A program made the position numbers and the translations under genes. DNA of 64,000 bases, taken from the NCBI RefSeq assembly GCF_001887595.1, contig NZ_CP017480.1, forward strand, positions 1 through 64,000, read 5' to 3'. Source of the stretch: Luteibacter rhizovicinus DSM 16549. GTDB lineage: Bacteria > Pseudomonadota > Gammaproteobacteria > Xanthomonadales > Rhodanobacteraceae. The notes under the pieces were generated by a model. That model worked only from the letters and a program-made list of their open reading frames with translations, was not told the origin of the DNA and searched no databases. The first letter of the stretch is position 1. Each line of letters begins with the position of its first letter. Of the stretch, positions 44,946 through 53,541 are shown piece by piece.

Positions 44946-45872
44946 TCAGGCAGCGGACGACAATGGTGCCAGAGCGGCGAGCGTTTCGCGCACTCTGACC
45001 AGCGCCGGGCCCGCTTCCAGCTCGACCAGGGGCAGCCGCGGAGCGGCCGAACCGAGCCCCAGCGCGGCCAGACCGGCCTTCACCGCGATCGGGTTCGGCG
45101 CGCAATTGAGCGCGTCGATCAGCGGAGCCAGCCGTTCCGTCTCCCTCGCGGCCCGCTCCGGGTCGCCCGAACGGGCGGCGTCGCAGAAGGCGCGGAAGGC
45201 TTCGGGCACGAGATTGGCCACGACCGAAATGGTTCCGGCGGCGCCCGCCAGCATGGCCTGGTGGGCCGAGCCGTCGTCGCCGCTGAGGTAGACGAAATCC
45301 GGACGAATAAGTTCCGCGAGGGCACGAATGCGCTCGGCATCGCCCCGGGCTTCCTTGATACCGATGATGCCCGGATGGTCACGAAGGACCGCCACCGTTT
45401 CCGTCGCGATATCGCAGCCGGTGCGCGGCGGCACGTTATAGAGGATGACCGGGAGGCCGCCCTCGTCCGCCACGGCGAGGAAATGCCGGCGCATGCCCTC
45501 CTGGGTCGGACGGACGTAGAACGGCGCCACGACCAGGGCCGCGTCCGCGCCAAGGGACTTGGCAAGGCGGGTGGTGGCGATGGTTTTTGCCGTGCCTGCC
45601 TCGCCGGTGCCGGCGATGACGGGAATACGGTGGTTCACGTGTTTCACGGCGAAGGCGAGCAGGCGCTCGAATTCATCGTGTTCGAGGAAATGAGACTCGC
45701 CCGTCGACCCGGCGACGACGACACCCTGGGTGCCACCGGCGATCTGCTGGTCGAGCAGTCGGCCAAACGCGTCGAGATCGAGAGAGCCGTCGGCGGCGAA
45801 CGGCGTCGCCAGCGCGGTGATACTTCCGGAGATGTCCAAGGTGAAACCCGTTGAGTTACCAGCCGTTCGCAT
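44946..45872 (-). CDS. dapA: DapA, 4-hydroxy-tetrahydrodipicolinate synthase
   Basis: An approximately 308-residue lysine/diaminopimelate enzyme condensing pyruvate with aspartate semialdehyde. Schiff-base lysine in GIIGIKEARGD, catalytic tyrosine in VILYNVPPRTG, and GTQGVVVAGSTGESHFL are intact. The ATG at 45870-45872 is used; TTG 12 codons later (then DISGSITALATP) would match the usual N-terminus more closely. Confidence 0.95.
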   Translation of the reverse strand: MRTAGNSTGFTLDISGSITALATPFAADGSLDLDAFGRLLDQQIAGGTQGVVVAGSTGESHFLEHDEFERLLAFAVKHVNHRIPVIAGTGEAGTAKTIATTRLAKSLGADAALVVAPFYVRPTQEGMRRHFLAVADEGGLPVILYNVPPRTGCDIATETVAVLRDHPGIIGIKEARGDAERIRALAELIRPDFVYLSGDDGSAHQAMLAGAAGTISVVANLVPEAFRAFCDAARSGDPERAARETERLAPLIDALNCAPNPIAVKAGLAALGLGSAAPRLPLVELEAGPALVRVRETLAALAPLSSAA

Positions 45873-46019
45873 GTTACCGGGGCACCTGCGGCGAGTCCAT
45901 TCGGGGCGAGCAACCATCATTCCATGCGGAGTGTCTTGCTACCGTGCGACGCAGCCAAGTAAGCTCGGGCCCGTAGCGACGCCCTGCGCCCCGCGGGTCG
46001 CGCCATCGGTAGTCGAGCC

Positions 46020-46580
46020 TTGAATCGTTCTGCAGTACGTAGCACCACCGCCGATAACCAGCTGCTCATTTCGACGCTGTCGCCAGCGCATCGCGCGCCG
46101 ATCCTCGCGCTGGCCAAGCGCATCGCCGACTCCGGCTGCAATATGGCCGACGCCCGCGTCTCCACGATCGGCAACGACACCTCGGTGATGCTCCTCGCCT
46201 CGGGCGCCTGGGATGCGGTGGCCAAGCTGGAAACCGCGCTGGGCAAGCTGGCACGCGACGAAGAACTGCAGATCGTCCATTACCGCACCACGCCGCGCGA
46301 GCCGACCTCGCACCTGCTGCCTTATCTGGTCGAGGTGATCGCCGCCGACCGTCCGGGCATCCTGGTCAAGATCATCGAGTTCTTCTCGCGTCGCGACATC
46401 AGCGTCGAGCAGCTCACTTCCATGCGTTACCAGGCCATGCAGACCGGCGCCGAGATGTTCCAGGCGCAGATCACCATTGGCATTCCGTCGGAAACGCACA
46501 TCGCCGCGCTGCGCGACGATTTCCTCGAACTGTGCGATGGCCTCAACCTCGATGCCATCATGGACCCCGTGAAGTTCTGA
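46020..46580 (+). CDS. gcvR: GcvR-type double ACT-domain protein (glycine cleavage repressor)
   Basis: A 186-residue protein with two ACT domains (residues about 14-85 and 102-180; VEVIAADRPGILVKIIEFF opens the second). In E. coli GcvR binds GcvA and represses the glycine cleavage operon. The start is TTG (46020-46022); no ATG precedes the first ACT domain. The dapA/gcvR/bcp neighbourhood is the same as in E. coli. Confidence 0.9.
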   Translation: MNRSAVRSTTADNQLLISTLSPAHRAPILALAKRIADSGCNMADARVSTIGNDTSVMLLASGAWDAVAKLETALGKLARDEELQIVHYRTTPREPTSHLLPYLVEVIAADRPGILVKIIEFFSRRDISVEQLTSMRYQAMQTGAEMFQAQITIGIPSETHIAALRDDFLELCDGLNLDAIMDPVKF

Positions 46581-46617
46581 CCCACACGATCCAACCCAAG
46601 GGAAGACAGACCTACGC

Positions 46618-47079
46618 ATGATCGGCAAGGGCAAGAAGCTACCCAAACTCGAAGGCGCCCTGGGCGACGGCAACCGCCTGTCGCTGGCCTCCCTCCACGG
46701 CAAGTGGGTCGTCGTTTTCTTCTACCCGAAGGACAACACGCCGGGCTGCACGAACGAGGCGAAGGATTTTCGCGACCTCTACGGCGAATTCCAGGCAGTG
46801 AACGCCGAGGTCATCGGTGTCTCCCGCGATTCCGTGCGCTCGCACGCGAACTTCGCCAGCAAACACGAACTGCCCTTCCCGCTCGTCTCCGATGCCGACG
46901 AAGCCTGGTGCCAGGCGTTCGACGTCATCCATGAAAAAGTCCTCTACGGCAAACGCTACCTCGGCGTGGTCCGTAGCACGTTCCTGATCGACCCCAACGG
47001 CAAGCTCGCCGCGGAATGGCGCGGAATCAAGATCCCCGGCCATGCGCGAGCCGTGCTCGAGAGTGTTCCCACCGCGTGA
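46618..47079 (+). CDS. bcp: Bcp-type thioredoxin-dependent peroxiredoxin
   Basis: A 153-residue thiol peroxidase. Peroxidatic Cys44 is in DNTPGCTNEAKDFRD. The resolving cysteine found five residues later in E. coli Bcp is Asp/Lys here; Cys98 (DEAWCQAF) is the only other cysteine and may resolve, or the enzyme may be 1-Cys. It lies 37 bp after gcvR, probably one operon. Confidence 0.94.
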   Translation: MIGKGKKLPKLEGALGDGNRLSLASLHGKWVVVFFYPKDNTPGCTNEAKDFRDLYGEFQAVNAEVIGVSRDSVRSHANFASKHELPFPLVSDADEAWCQAFDVIHEKVLYGKRYLGVVRSTFLIDPNGKLAAEWRGIKIPGHARAVLESVPTA

Positions 47080-47160
47080 CGGATACCGCGTCATGCGGCT
47101 CCTCCCCCCGGCCGTCGCCGTGCGGCCGGTTTTGCAACCTCTGCAAGAGGTCACTTCCGT

Positions 47161-48549
47161 ATGACCGGAAGCAAGCGCATCTACGCCCTCGACACCAACG
47201 TGCTGCTGCACGACCCGACATCGCTGTTCCGCTTCGAGGAGCACGACGTCTTCATACCGATGACGGTGCTGGAGGAACTGGACGACAAGAAGAAAGGCGG
47301 CTCGGAAGTCTCGCGCAACGGCCGCCAGGTAAGCCGTTTCCTCAATGAACTGATCGAACGCGGCGGCGGCGATGGCATCCGCAACGGCGTGGAACTGATC
47401 AACCCGCAGGGCATCAAGCTCAATCGCGGCGCCGTGGGCCGGCTGTTCTTCCAACAGCGCACGGGCCATGGCAACGGCAAGGCCGACAACCAGATCCTGG
47501 CCGCCGTCATCGATCTGCGCGACCAGTTTCCGGACCGGCCGGTCATCCTGGTCTCCAAAGACATCAACTTGCGGATCAAGGCGTCGATCTACGGCATCAC
47601 CGCCGAAGATTACGAGAACGACCGCGCGCTGGACGACTTCGCCCTGCTCTTCACCGGCTCGGACGCCCTGCCCGAGGACTTCTGGACACGGCATCCGGAA
47701 CTGCGCTCGTGGAACGAACGTGGCCGCACGTTCTACGAAATGGACATGCACGAGGACGAGAACTGGTACGCCAACGAATGCCTGTACATGCCCGGCGAGA
47801 ACGACGTCGAGCTGCGCGTACTGGAGATCCGTGGCGACGAGGACAACCGCAAGGCCAAGCTCGTCCTGCTCGACGACCACACGCACGCCTCGCACGGGGT
47901 CTGGGGTATCGCGGCGCGCAATCGCGAGCAGAACTTCGCGATGAACCTGCTGATGGATCCCGACGTCGACTTCGTCACCCTGCTCGGCACGGCCGGTACG
48001 GGCAAGACCTTGCTCGCCCTCGCCGCGGGCCTGGCCCAGGTGATGGACCAGCAGCGTTACCGCGAGATCATCATGACCCGCGCGACGGTGTCGGTCGGCG
48101 AGGACATCGGCTTCCTGCCCGGTACGGAGGAAGAGAAGATGACGCCTTGGATGGGCGCCCTCACCGATAACCTCGAGGTGCTGGCCAACCCGGAAGAAGG
48201 CGGATCATGGGGCCGCCAGGCCACCAACGACCTGCTTGCCTCACGCGTGAAGATCCGCTCGCTGAACTTCATGCGCGGCCGCACCTTCCTCAGCCGCTAC
48301 CTCATCATCGACGAGGCCCAGAACCTCACCCCGAAGCAGATGAAGACCCTGATCACGCGTGCCGGTCCGGGCACGAAGATCGTCTGCCTGGGCAACGTGG
48401 AGCAGATCGACACGCCTTACCTGACGGAGACCACCTCGGGCCTCACCTACGCGGTGGACCGCTTCAAGATGTGGGCCCACTCGGGGCACATCACCCTCAA
48501 GCGCGGCGAGCGGTCCAGACTGGCCGATTTCGCGTCCGAAGCGTTGTAA
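47161..48549 (+). CDS. PhoH2-type protein: PIN domain plus PhoH ATPase
   Basis: A 462-residue fusion of an N-terminal PIN nuclease domain (KRIYALDTNVLLHDP; DNQILAAVIDLRDQF) and a C-terminal PhoH/RNA-helicase-like ATPase (Walker [14 protein letters not shown], then YLIIDEAQNLTPKQMKTLI). Such fusions unwind and cleave RNA in other bacteria. It is the long PhoH2 class rather than the short PhoH of the ybeZ operon. Terminated by a strong hairpin. Confidence 0.93.
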   Translation: MTGSKRIYALDTNVLLHDPTSLFRFEEHDVFIPMTVLEELDDKKKGGSEVSRNGRQVSRFLNELIERGGGDGIRNGVELINPQGIKLNRGAVGRLFFQQRTGHGNGKADNQILAAVIDLRDQFPDRPVILVSKDINLRIKASIYGITAEDYENDRALDDFALLFTGSDALPEDFWTRHPELRSWNERGRTFYEMDMHEDENWYANECLYMPGENDVELRVLEIRGDEDNRKAKLVLLDDHTHASHGVWGIAARNREQNFAMNLLMDPDVDFVTLLGTAGTGKTLLALAAGLAQVMDQQRYREIIMTRATVSVGEDIGFLPGTEEEKMTPWMGALTDNLEVLANPEEGGSWGRQATNDLLASRVKIRSLNFMRGRTFLSRYLIIDEAQNLTPKQMKTLITRAGPGTKIVCLGNVEQIDTPYLTETTSGLTYAVDRFKMWAHSGHITLKRGERSRLADFASEAL

Positions 48550-48556
48550 GCAACAG

Positions 48557-48589
48557 CAAAAGCGCGGACAGCGATGTCCGCGCTTTTTT
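48557..48589 (+). terminator. terminator of phoH
   Basis: AAGCGCGGACA-GCGA-TGTCCGCGCTT hairpin followed by T6, 8 bp past the stop. Confidence 0.93.
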
Positions 48590-48623
48590 AGCGGATAGCC
48601 CGCTGCGCGGACTCGTGCCCTAT

Positions 48624-48646
48624 TGTGGGAGCCGCTTCAGCGGCGA
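48624..48646. repeat. REP-type palindrome, copy 9
   Basis: TGTGGGAGCCGCTTCAGCGG then CGA; GCT/AGC arm variant. Confidence 0.8.
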
Positions 48647-48657
48647 TGCTTTCGGAA

Positions 48658-48788
48658 GCCGCGAGGGGTAAGGCCCTTGGCGCCGCCGGCGCAGCTCTTC
48701 GAGGCGGGCGGTAGCTGGACACTCGCTCCGTCAGCCGGTCGGGGCCGCCCTCAGCTCATGCGGCGCCAAGGGCCTGACCCCTCGCAGC
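48658..48788. repeat. 131-bp inverted-repeat element
   Basis: Arms of 29 bp (48658-48686 and 48760-48788) match at 27 positions: GCGAGGGGT-A/C-AGGCCCTTGG then CGCCGC. The 73-bp centre contains no ORF and no T-run. It fills much of the 389-bp gene-free stretch 48550-48938 before thiD, together with the phoH terminator and REP copies 9 and 10. Confidence 0.8.
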
Positions 48789-48885
48789 ATCGGACTCTGA
48801 GGTTGCGTGTGGCCGAGCCCACCGCCCGCAAACATGCGACACCGCTAGACCCGGCCTGTCCTAACGCTGCATCCGGCCCCGCCGT

Positions 48886-48908
48886 CGTAGGAGCCGATTC
48901 ATCGGCGA
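48886..48908. repeat. REP-type palindrome, copy 10
   Basis: CGTAGGAGCCGATTCATCGG then CGA, 30 bp before thiD. Confidence 0.8.
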
Positions 48909-48938
48909 ACGCTCTTGCCTTGCAGCTATTCTTTCGCG

Positions 48939-49724
48939 ATGACCATGACCGTCAAAGCAAAACCCAACACCCTCACCATCGCAGGCTCAGACTCCGGCGG
49001 CGGTGCCGGCATTCAGGCCGACCTGAAGACTTTCCACGCACGCGGCACGCATGGGTTAACCGCCATCACGGCGGTAACCTCACAGAACACGCGTGGCGTA
49101 ACTGCGGTTCATACGCTACCCCTCTCTCATATCCGCAGCCAGATCGAGGCCGTGTTCGACGACTTCCCGGTTGCCGCGGTGAAGACCGGCATGCTCGGCA
49201 GTGCGGCGGTGACTCGCTTGGTCGCGAAGGAAATGCAGGTGCGCAAGCCAGCCTGGCTGGTCGTCGATCCGGTGATGATCGCGACGAGCGGCGCGCGTTT
49301 GCTCGATGAAGACGCGCTTGAGGCAATGGTGACGCGCCTGATCCCATTGGCCGACGTCCTTACGCCCAACCTCCCGGAAGCTGAAGCCCTCCTGGGTCGT
49401 CCACTCGGCCGCGACATGGACGCCGCGGGCGCCGACCTGCTCGCCCTCGGCGCGCGCGGCGTGCTTCTGAAGGGCGGCCACGGCAAAGGTCGCGAGGTGG
49501 TCGATCGTTTTTACGATGCGAGCGGTGTCACCGAGGTTCGCCACCCTCGCCTGCCCTTTGAAGGCCACGGTAGCGGCTGCACGCTGGCTTCCGCCGTGGC
49601 GGCGGGGCTAGCTCGGGGCAAATCGCCGCACGTGGCTGTCCGGGAGGCGATCGTGTGGGTTAACAAGGCCTTCCAGCGGGCCTGGCGGCCCGGCGGCGGC
49701 TCGGTCTACGTGCTCGGGCACTGA
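48939..49724 (+). CDS. thiD: ThiD, hydroxymethylpyrimidine (phosphate) kinase
   Basis: A 261-residue ribokinase-fold enzyme phosphorylating HMP and HMP-P in thiamine synthesis. TIAGSDSGGGAGIQADLKTF at the N-terminus, VKTGMLGS, VVDPVMIATSGARLL and the catalytic GHGSGCTLASA are intact. The start may be this ATG or the next Met two codons on. No other thi gene or TPP riboswitch is visible nearby. Confidence 0.95.
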   Translation: MTMTVKAKPNTLTIAGSDSGGGAGIQADLKTFHARGTHGLTAITAVTSQNTRGVTAVHTLPLSHIRSQIEAVFDDFPVAAVKTGMLGSAAVTRLVAKEMQVRKPAWLVVDPVMIATSGARLLDEDALEAMVTRLIPLADVLTPNLPEAEALLGRPLGRDMDAAGADLLALGARGVLLKGGHGKGREVVDRFYDASGVTEVRHPRLPFEGHGSGCTLASAVAAGLARGKSPHVAVREAIVWVNKAFQRAWRPGGGSVYVLGH

Positions 49725-49800
49725 GGCCGGAGTATCCTAGGCGCGTTGATACAGGCCGCACGCGGCCCTAGGTATCGCTTGTCCTGGTCGAGTCCATCCC

Positions 49801-50757
49801 ATGAATTTCCTCGGGCCCCGCTTCATCGTCCTGTATGTGCTGATCCTGTTCACGCTCTGCGTGTTGCTGGTGCACCTGCGTGGACGCTCGCGCCTGCGCT
49901 TCGATCGCCAGCTGGTCGATCATTCGGCCATCTTCGCGCCGTACAACCTGCTGATGTACGCCTTCTCCGCCGTGCCGGCACGACCGATCCTCGATCGCGC
50001 GGGCTTCCCGCAGCTCGACCTGCTCCAGGGCAACTGGCAGAAGATTCGCGAAGAAGCGATGCATCTGTTCGACGAGGGCTTTATCCGCTCCGCCGAAAAG
50101 CACAGCGACGCGAGCTTCAACTCGTTCTTCAAGCAGGGCTGGAAGCGCTTTTACCTGAAATGGTACGGCGAGCCGCTGGCCTCGGCCGAGGCGCTCTGCC
50201 CGGAAACGGTGAAGCTGCTGAATTCGATTCCGAGCGTGAAAGCGGCGATGTTCGCCCTGCTCCCGCCGGGCAGCAAGCTCAACCCGCATCGCGATCCGTT
50301 CGCCGGCTCGCTGCGTTACCACCTTGGCCTGATCACGCCGAACTCCGACGACTGCCGGATCTTCGTCGACGGTGAAATGCACGCCTGGCGCGATGGCAAG
50401 GACGTGGTCTTCGACGAAACTTACGTGCACTGGGCCGAGAACCGCACGGACCAGACCCGCGTCATCCTCTTCGCCGATGTCGAGCGTCCGCTGAAGAGCC
50501 GCCTGATGACCGGCATCAACAAGCGCGTCGGCGCCTTCATGGGCTCGATCACCGCCTCGCCGAACGACGACGAAAGCAGCGAGCAGGTCGGCTTCGTCAA
50601 TCGCATGTTCGCGCTGAACAACCGCGGGCGCGCACGCACGCGCAAGTTCAAGAAAGCCAATCCGAAGCTGTTCCGCATCATCAAGTACATCGGCATCCTG
50701 CTGATGATCTGGCTGGTCTTTCTTGCGCCGTATCCGTTCTTTCGCGGCAATAGCTGA
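49801..50757 (+). CDS. lpxO: LpxO-like Fe(II)/2-oxoglutarate lipid A hydroxylase
   Basis: A 318-residue aspartyl/asparaginyl beta-hydroxylase-domain protein with an N-terminal membrane segment (about 8-26) and a C-terminal one (ILLMIWLVFLAPYPFF). The iron triad is visible: His163 and Asp165 (NPHRDPF) and His210 (ETYVHWAENRT), plus the 2-oxoglutarate Arg near 220. Membrane anchoring at both ends is typical of LpxO, which adds a 2-OH to secondary lipid A acyl chains. Substrate is inferred from the family. Confidence 0.85.
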   Translation: MNFLGPRFIVLYVLILFTLCVLLVHLRGRSRLRFDRQLVDHSAIFAPYNLLMYAFSAVPARPILDRAGFPQLDLLQGNWQKIREEAMHLFDEGFIRSAEKHSDASFNSFFKQGWKRFYLKWYGEPLASAEALCPETVKLLNSIPSVKAAMFALLPPGSKLNPHRDPFAGSLRYHLGLITPNSDDCRIFVDGEMHAWRDGKDVVFDETYVHWAENRTDQTRVILFADVERPLKSRLMTGINKRVGAFMGSITASPNDDESSEQVGFVNRMFALNNRGRARTRKFKKANPKLFRIIKYIGILLMIWLVFLAPYPFFRGNS

Positions 50758-50764
50758 CGACGCC

Positions 50765-51220
50765 ATGCATCGACTCGCCCTCGGCCTCACGCTCGTGCTC
50801 GCGACGACTGCCGCGACCCCCGCGAGTGCCACGGCATCGGAAGATCTCGGGCCGAGGGTTGATCGTCTCGTCGAAGACACCACGAAGGACTCAGCGAGCG
50901 AGTCGCGCGCCTTCGACGTCTTGCTCAAACTCGGCAACGACGGCGTGCCCTACATCATCAGCCACCTTGGGGATGGCCGCCGCCTCCCCGAACAATCGAT
51001 CATCATCCGCCGTCTCGGGCGCGAAGACAGGCAGGTCAAACCCTGGTACGTGCATGATGGCCTTGAGTTCGTGCTGACCGAGCTCACAGGGTTCTCGATG
51101 GGACCGCAGAACGGACACCTGTTGAAGAGCGAACGTGAGCAGCACACTCGCAAATGGGTGGCATGGTGTGTCGACAAGTTTCCTGCGCAGATGGACATCT
51201 GCCGGTCAGTACACCGCTAA
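50765..51220 (+). CDS. small exported protein, function unknown
   Basis: A 151-residue protein with a signal peptide (MHRLALGLTLVLATTAATPASA). The mature part has a helical repeat feel (VDRLVEDTT...FDVLLKLGNDGVPYIISHLGDG) reminiscent of a HEAT-like unit, and two cysteines near the end (WCVDKF, DICRS). It lies 7 bp after the lpxO-like gene and is probably cotranscribed. It marks the edge of the lower-GC region. No family with known function recognised. Confidence 0.65.
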   Translation: MHRLALGLTLVLATTAATPASATASEDLGPRVDRLVEDTTKDSASESRAFDVLLKLGNDGVPYIISHLGDGRRLPEQSIIIRRLGREDRQVKPWYVHDGLEFVLTELTGFSMGPQNGHLLKSEREQHTRKWVAWCVDKFPAQMDICRSVHR

Positions 51221-51346
51221 CCGACCAACCTGCCAGAAGCGGATCAAGCGAAAACGTCGTGTGCGAACTACTCAAACTGAGGTAGAACGCACTGTTCGTT
51301 GCATTCCGGCATATCATGGCCCGATCCAGCTAGGAGCAACGACACG

Positions 51347-52813
51347 ATGTCAGGATTGATCGGCCTTTTTTTGGGCGCTGGCGCTTCATATGAAGCCGGA
51401 ATGCCGCTCGTGTGGGAACTGACCACCGAGCTCAAAAACTGGCTCACGCCTGAGAAGCTTCGCACTTTCAACCTAGGATGGCGTCGACAGGGAGGCGGCC
51501 ATCCAGATGCAGTTATTGAAGACTTCATTGGCGTATTGATTCGTGATGATCTCCACTACGAAAGCATCTTGGGCTATGTAGAGAATCAGTCTCGCAGGGA
51601 GCAGGGATCCAGCCACTATCACGGCCTCTACGTGTGGCTCGTAGACATGATCTACCATATGCTTTACTTACGGCACATAAATAATGCCGAGTACTTTGAA
51701 CGACACCTTTACCTCTACGACGGGATAAAGGGACTGTCGCAGAAGAATAGCCCTCTCTGGGTATTCTCTCTGAACCACGATCTAATCATCGAAGCGGTTG
51801 CAGCAAGACATTCAATACCTGTGTCGTGTGGCTTCGAAGAAGAAGTCGTTACCTTTCCAAGGCGAGATTCCGCTGGAAATAAGATTGGTGATATTCGCGC
51901 TGAAGTACTCACAAAGAAGACAATCGAGGCCGGCGCAATGCAGTTCTTCGCGCATGGCAAAGAAGGAATAAATCTCCTAAAAATCCACGGCTCCCTCGAC
52001 ACATTCACGTTTAGAAACGGCGAAGACTATTTGCGGCTCCTGCCGGAGAAACAGAGTGTCGACGCCGTCATATCGACGCTCAGGTACGCGAATGAAGAGC
52101 TGAACTATCGGGACGCAGCAATGGAGCGTCCCGTTCGCGCCATTAACGAGATCGCGTACAGAGATGACGAAGGTGAGATGCAGTTTCTGCGCCGCAGCCT
52201 ACTGACAGGGGCGTTTAAATTTGACAGCCGTGCTCATCAGGTTATCCCCAAGAAGATCCTTGATCATTTTCGGTCAAATCTGAATTACCTCTCAAGGCTG
52301 GTGGTTATTGGGTACGGCTTTGGTGACATCCACATCAATCAGATCTTGAGATCGTGGCTCGAAGCCAGCGGACACAGGCATCTAGAGATCGTCGACCCAT
52401 TTATCTCCGCAGTCCCATCGTTCATCTTGCACCTCGCTCCTCAGGTCACGCTCACTAAGGCGACTGCGACACACCGCTTAGACAGTCTGGGCGAGCTGAC
52501 CAGAGACGCCGACCAGCTCGCAGAGCGAGAGTTTCTTCTTTACGCCCGACGGGTTGGGCCAGAGAAGATAAAGGAAGAAATGCAGCTCTTCGCAGATTGG
52601 GAAATTTCAAAGCGCACAGAGGCGCTCGCCGAGCGACTAAGAACGCTTCCTCTGAAGAATGGAGAGATCGACTGGGATGCGCTGCCCTCATCGCCGGAGG
52701 CGCTCGCACTGGAGCTGGTCGGCGAAATTCCCGCCAACCACGGCGCCATATGTGTACGTTTCTTTGACTTCAAGCGCGTTGTTTCCATGGAACACGACGC
52801 CCCCGCTTCCTGA
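51347..52813 (+). CDS. stand-alone SIR2-like domain protein, predicted NADase
   Basis: A 488-residue protein of the bacterial SIR2_2-like family. NAD-binding features: GAGAS at 10-14 (LFLGAGASYEAGMP), NHD at 143-145 (FSLNHDLIIE), HGS at 214-216 (LLKIHGSLD) and GYGFGD at 322-327. Asn143 and His214 are the predicted catalytic residues. The 140-residue C-terminal region is helical and charged with no domain I recognise. Family members in defence systems (Thoeris ThsA, DSR, SIR2-HerA, SIR2-APAZ) deplete NAD+ during phage infection. AGGAG precedes the ATG by 11 bp. GC content is plainly below its neighbours, suggesting transfer. Confidence 0.88.
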   Translation: MSGLIGLFLGAGASYEAGMPLVWELTTELKNWLTPEKLRTFNLGWRRQGGGHPDAVIEDFIGVLIRDDLHYESILGYVENQSRREQGSSHYHGLYVWLVDMIYHMLYLRHINNAEYFERHLYLYDGIKGLSQKNSPLWVFSLNHDLIIEAVAARHSIPVSCGFEEEVVTFPRRDSAGNKIGDIRAEVLTKKTIEAGAMQFFAHGKEGINLLKIHGSLDTFTFRNGEDYLRLLPEKQSVDAVISTLRYANEELNYRDAAMERPVRAINEIAYRDDEGEMQFLRRSLLTGAFKFDSRAHQVIPKKILDHFRSNLNYLSRLVVIGYGFGDIHINQILRSWLEASGHRHLEIVDPFISAVPSFILHLAPQVTLTKATATHRLDSLGELTRDADQLAEREFLLYARRVGPEKIKEEMQLFADWEISKRTEALAERLRTLPLKNGEIDWDALPSSPEALALELVGEIPANHGAICVRFFDFKRVVSMEHDAPAS

Positions 52814-52986
52814 CGTGCCATCCGACGGTGGCTCGTCGTCGAACGCTCGCCCGTCACCCCGAAATATCAGGGCATCCCAAGACCTCGTGATCGTCAGAGC
52901 GACGTCCCCCCAGATTTTCAGAATCCTCCGATATCCGCTGCCAGGTGGCACCGATAGGCTTCCCTCTCCCTAAGGAGGAAGCACCT

Positions 52987-53541
52987 ATGTTCGGCAACGC
53001 TGAAGTCGCAGTAGTCGGAGATCCGACAAATGTCGGGGGCCGCATCCTTGAAGGGGCAGCGATGCTCGACATCGACGGCGCCCCCGTGGCAATCCAGGGC
53101 TCGGCTGTCATGTGCGGAGCTTGCGGACTCACGAAAATCGCGAAGGGCAGCTCGCACGTCGACGTCATGGGGATGCCAATAGCACTTCATGGCGATCCTC
53201 TCCTGTGCGGACATACGATCAACGTGAGGGGACGGAAGCGGGTGAGTTCCTCTGCATGTTCCGAGAGCAGTCCTCGTCCCCCCGGCAGCTTTCGTAATGA
53301 GAGCCCGGCTGCGGCCGGCACCGAAGCACTGGTAGAAATGGCTTCGGGTTTCGATCGGCGCATTCAGGTCAACTACGCCAATGGCGCGCCGTACGCAGGC
53401 GCTGCATACGTCATCGCCGTACAGGGTCAAGCGCCCATTGAAGGCTCGCTCGCTGGCGACGGTACGTCTTCACCTATCAAATCGACCAAGCCGGGGCACG
53501 TCGTCTACGGCGTAGTGGCACCCCAGGCGGAGGCAATCTAA
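52987..53541 (+). CDS. PAAR-domain T6SS spike protein with C-terminal extension
   Basis: A 184-residue protein. The first 80 residues form a PAAR domain: GDPTNVGG at 11-18, DIDGAPVAIQGS, and metal/tip residues Cys43, Cys46, His57, His68, Cys74 and His76. The 100-residue extension has a Ser/Pro linker and a small beta domain (RRIQVNYANGAPYAGAAYVI) like those in orphan PAAR cargo adaptors. PAAR tips sit on VgrG and carry effectors. AAGGAGG lies 8 bp before the ATG. Its stop overlaps the next gene's start by one base. Confidence 0.88.
   Translation: MFGNAEVAVVGDPTNVGGRILEGAAMLDIDGAPVAIQGSAVMCGACGLTKIAKGSSHVDVMGMPIALHGDPLLCGHTINVRGRKRVSSSACSESSPRPPGSFRNESPAAAGTEALVEMASGFDRRIQVNYANGAPYAGAAYVIAVQGQAPIEGSLAGDGTSSPIKSTKPGHVVYGVVAPQAEAI

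Noticed and set aside
51347..52813. CobB-type sirtuin deacetylase
   Set aside because: It lacks the zinc-finger cysteines and the sirtuin HG motif context; the motifs match the SIR2-like defence families instead.
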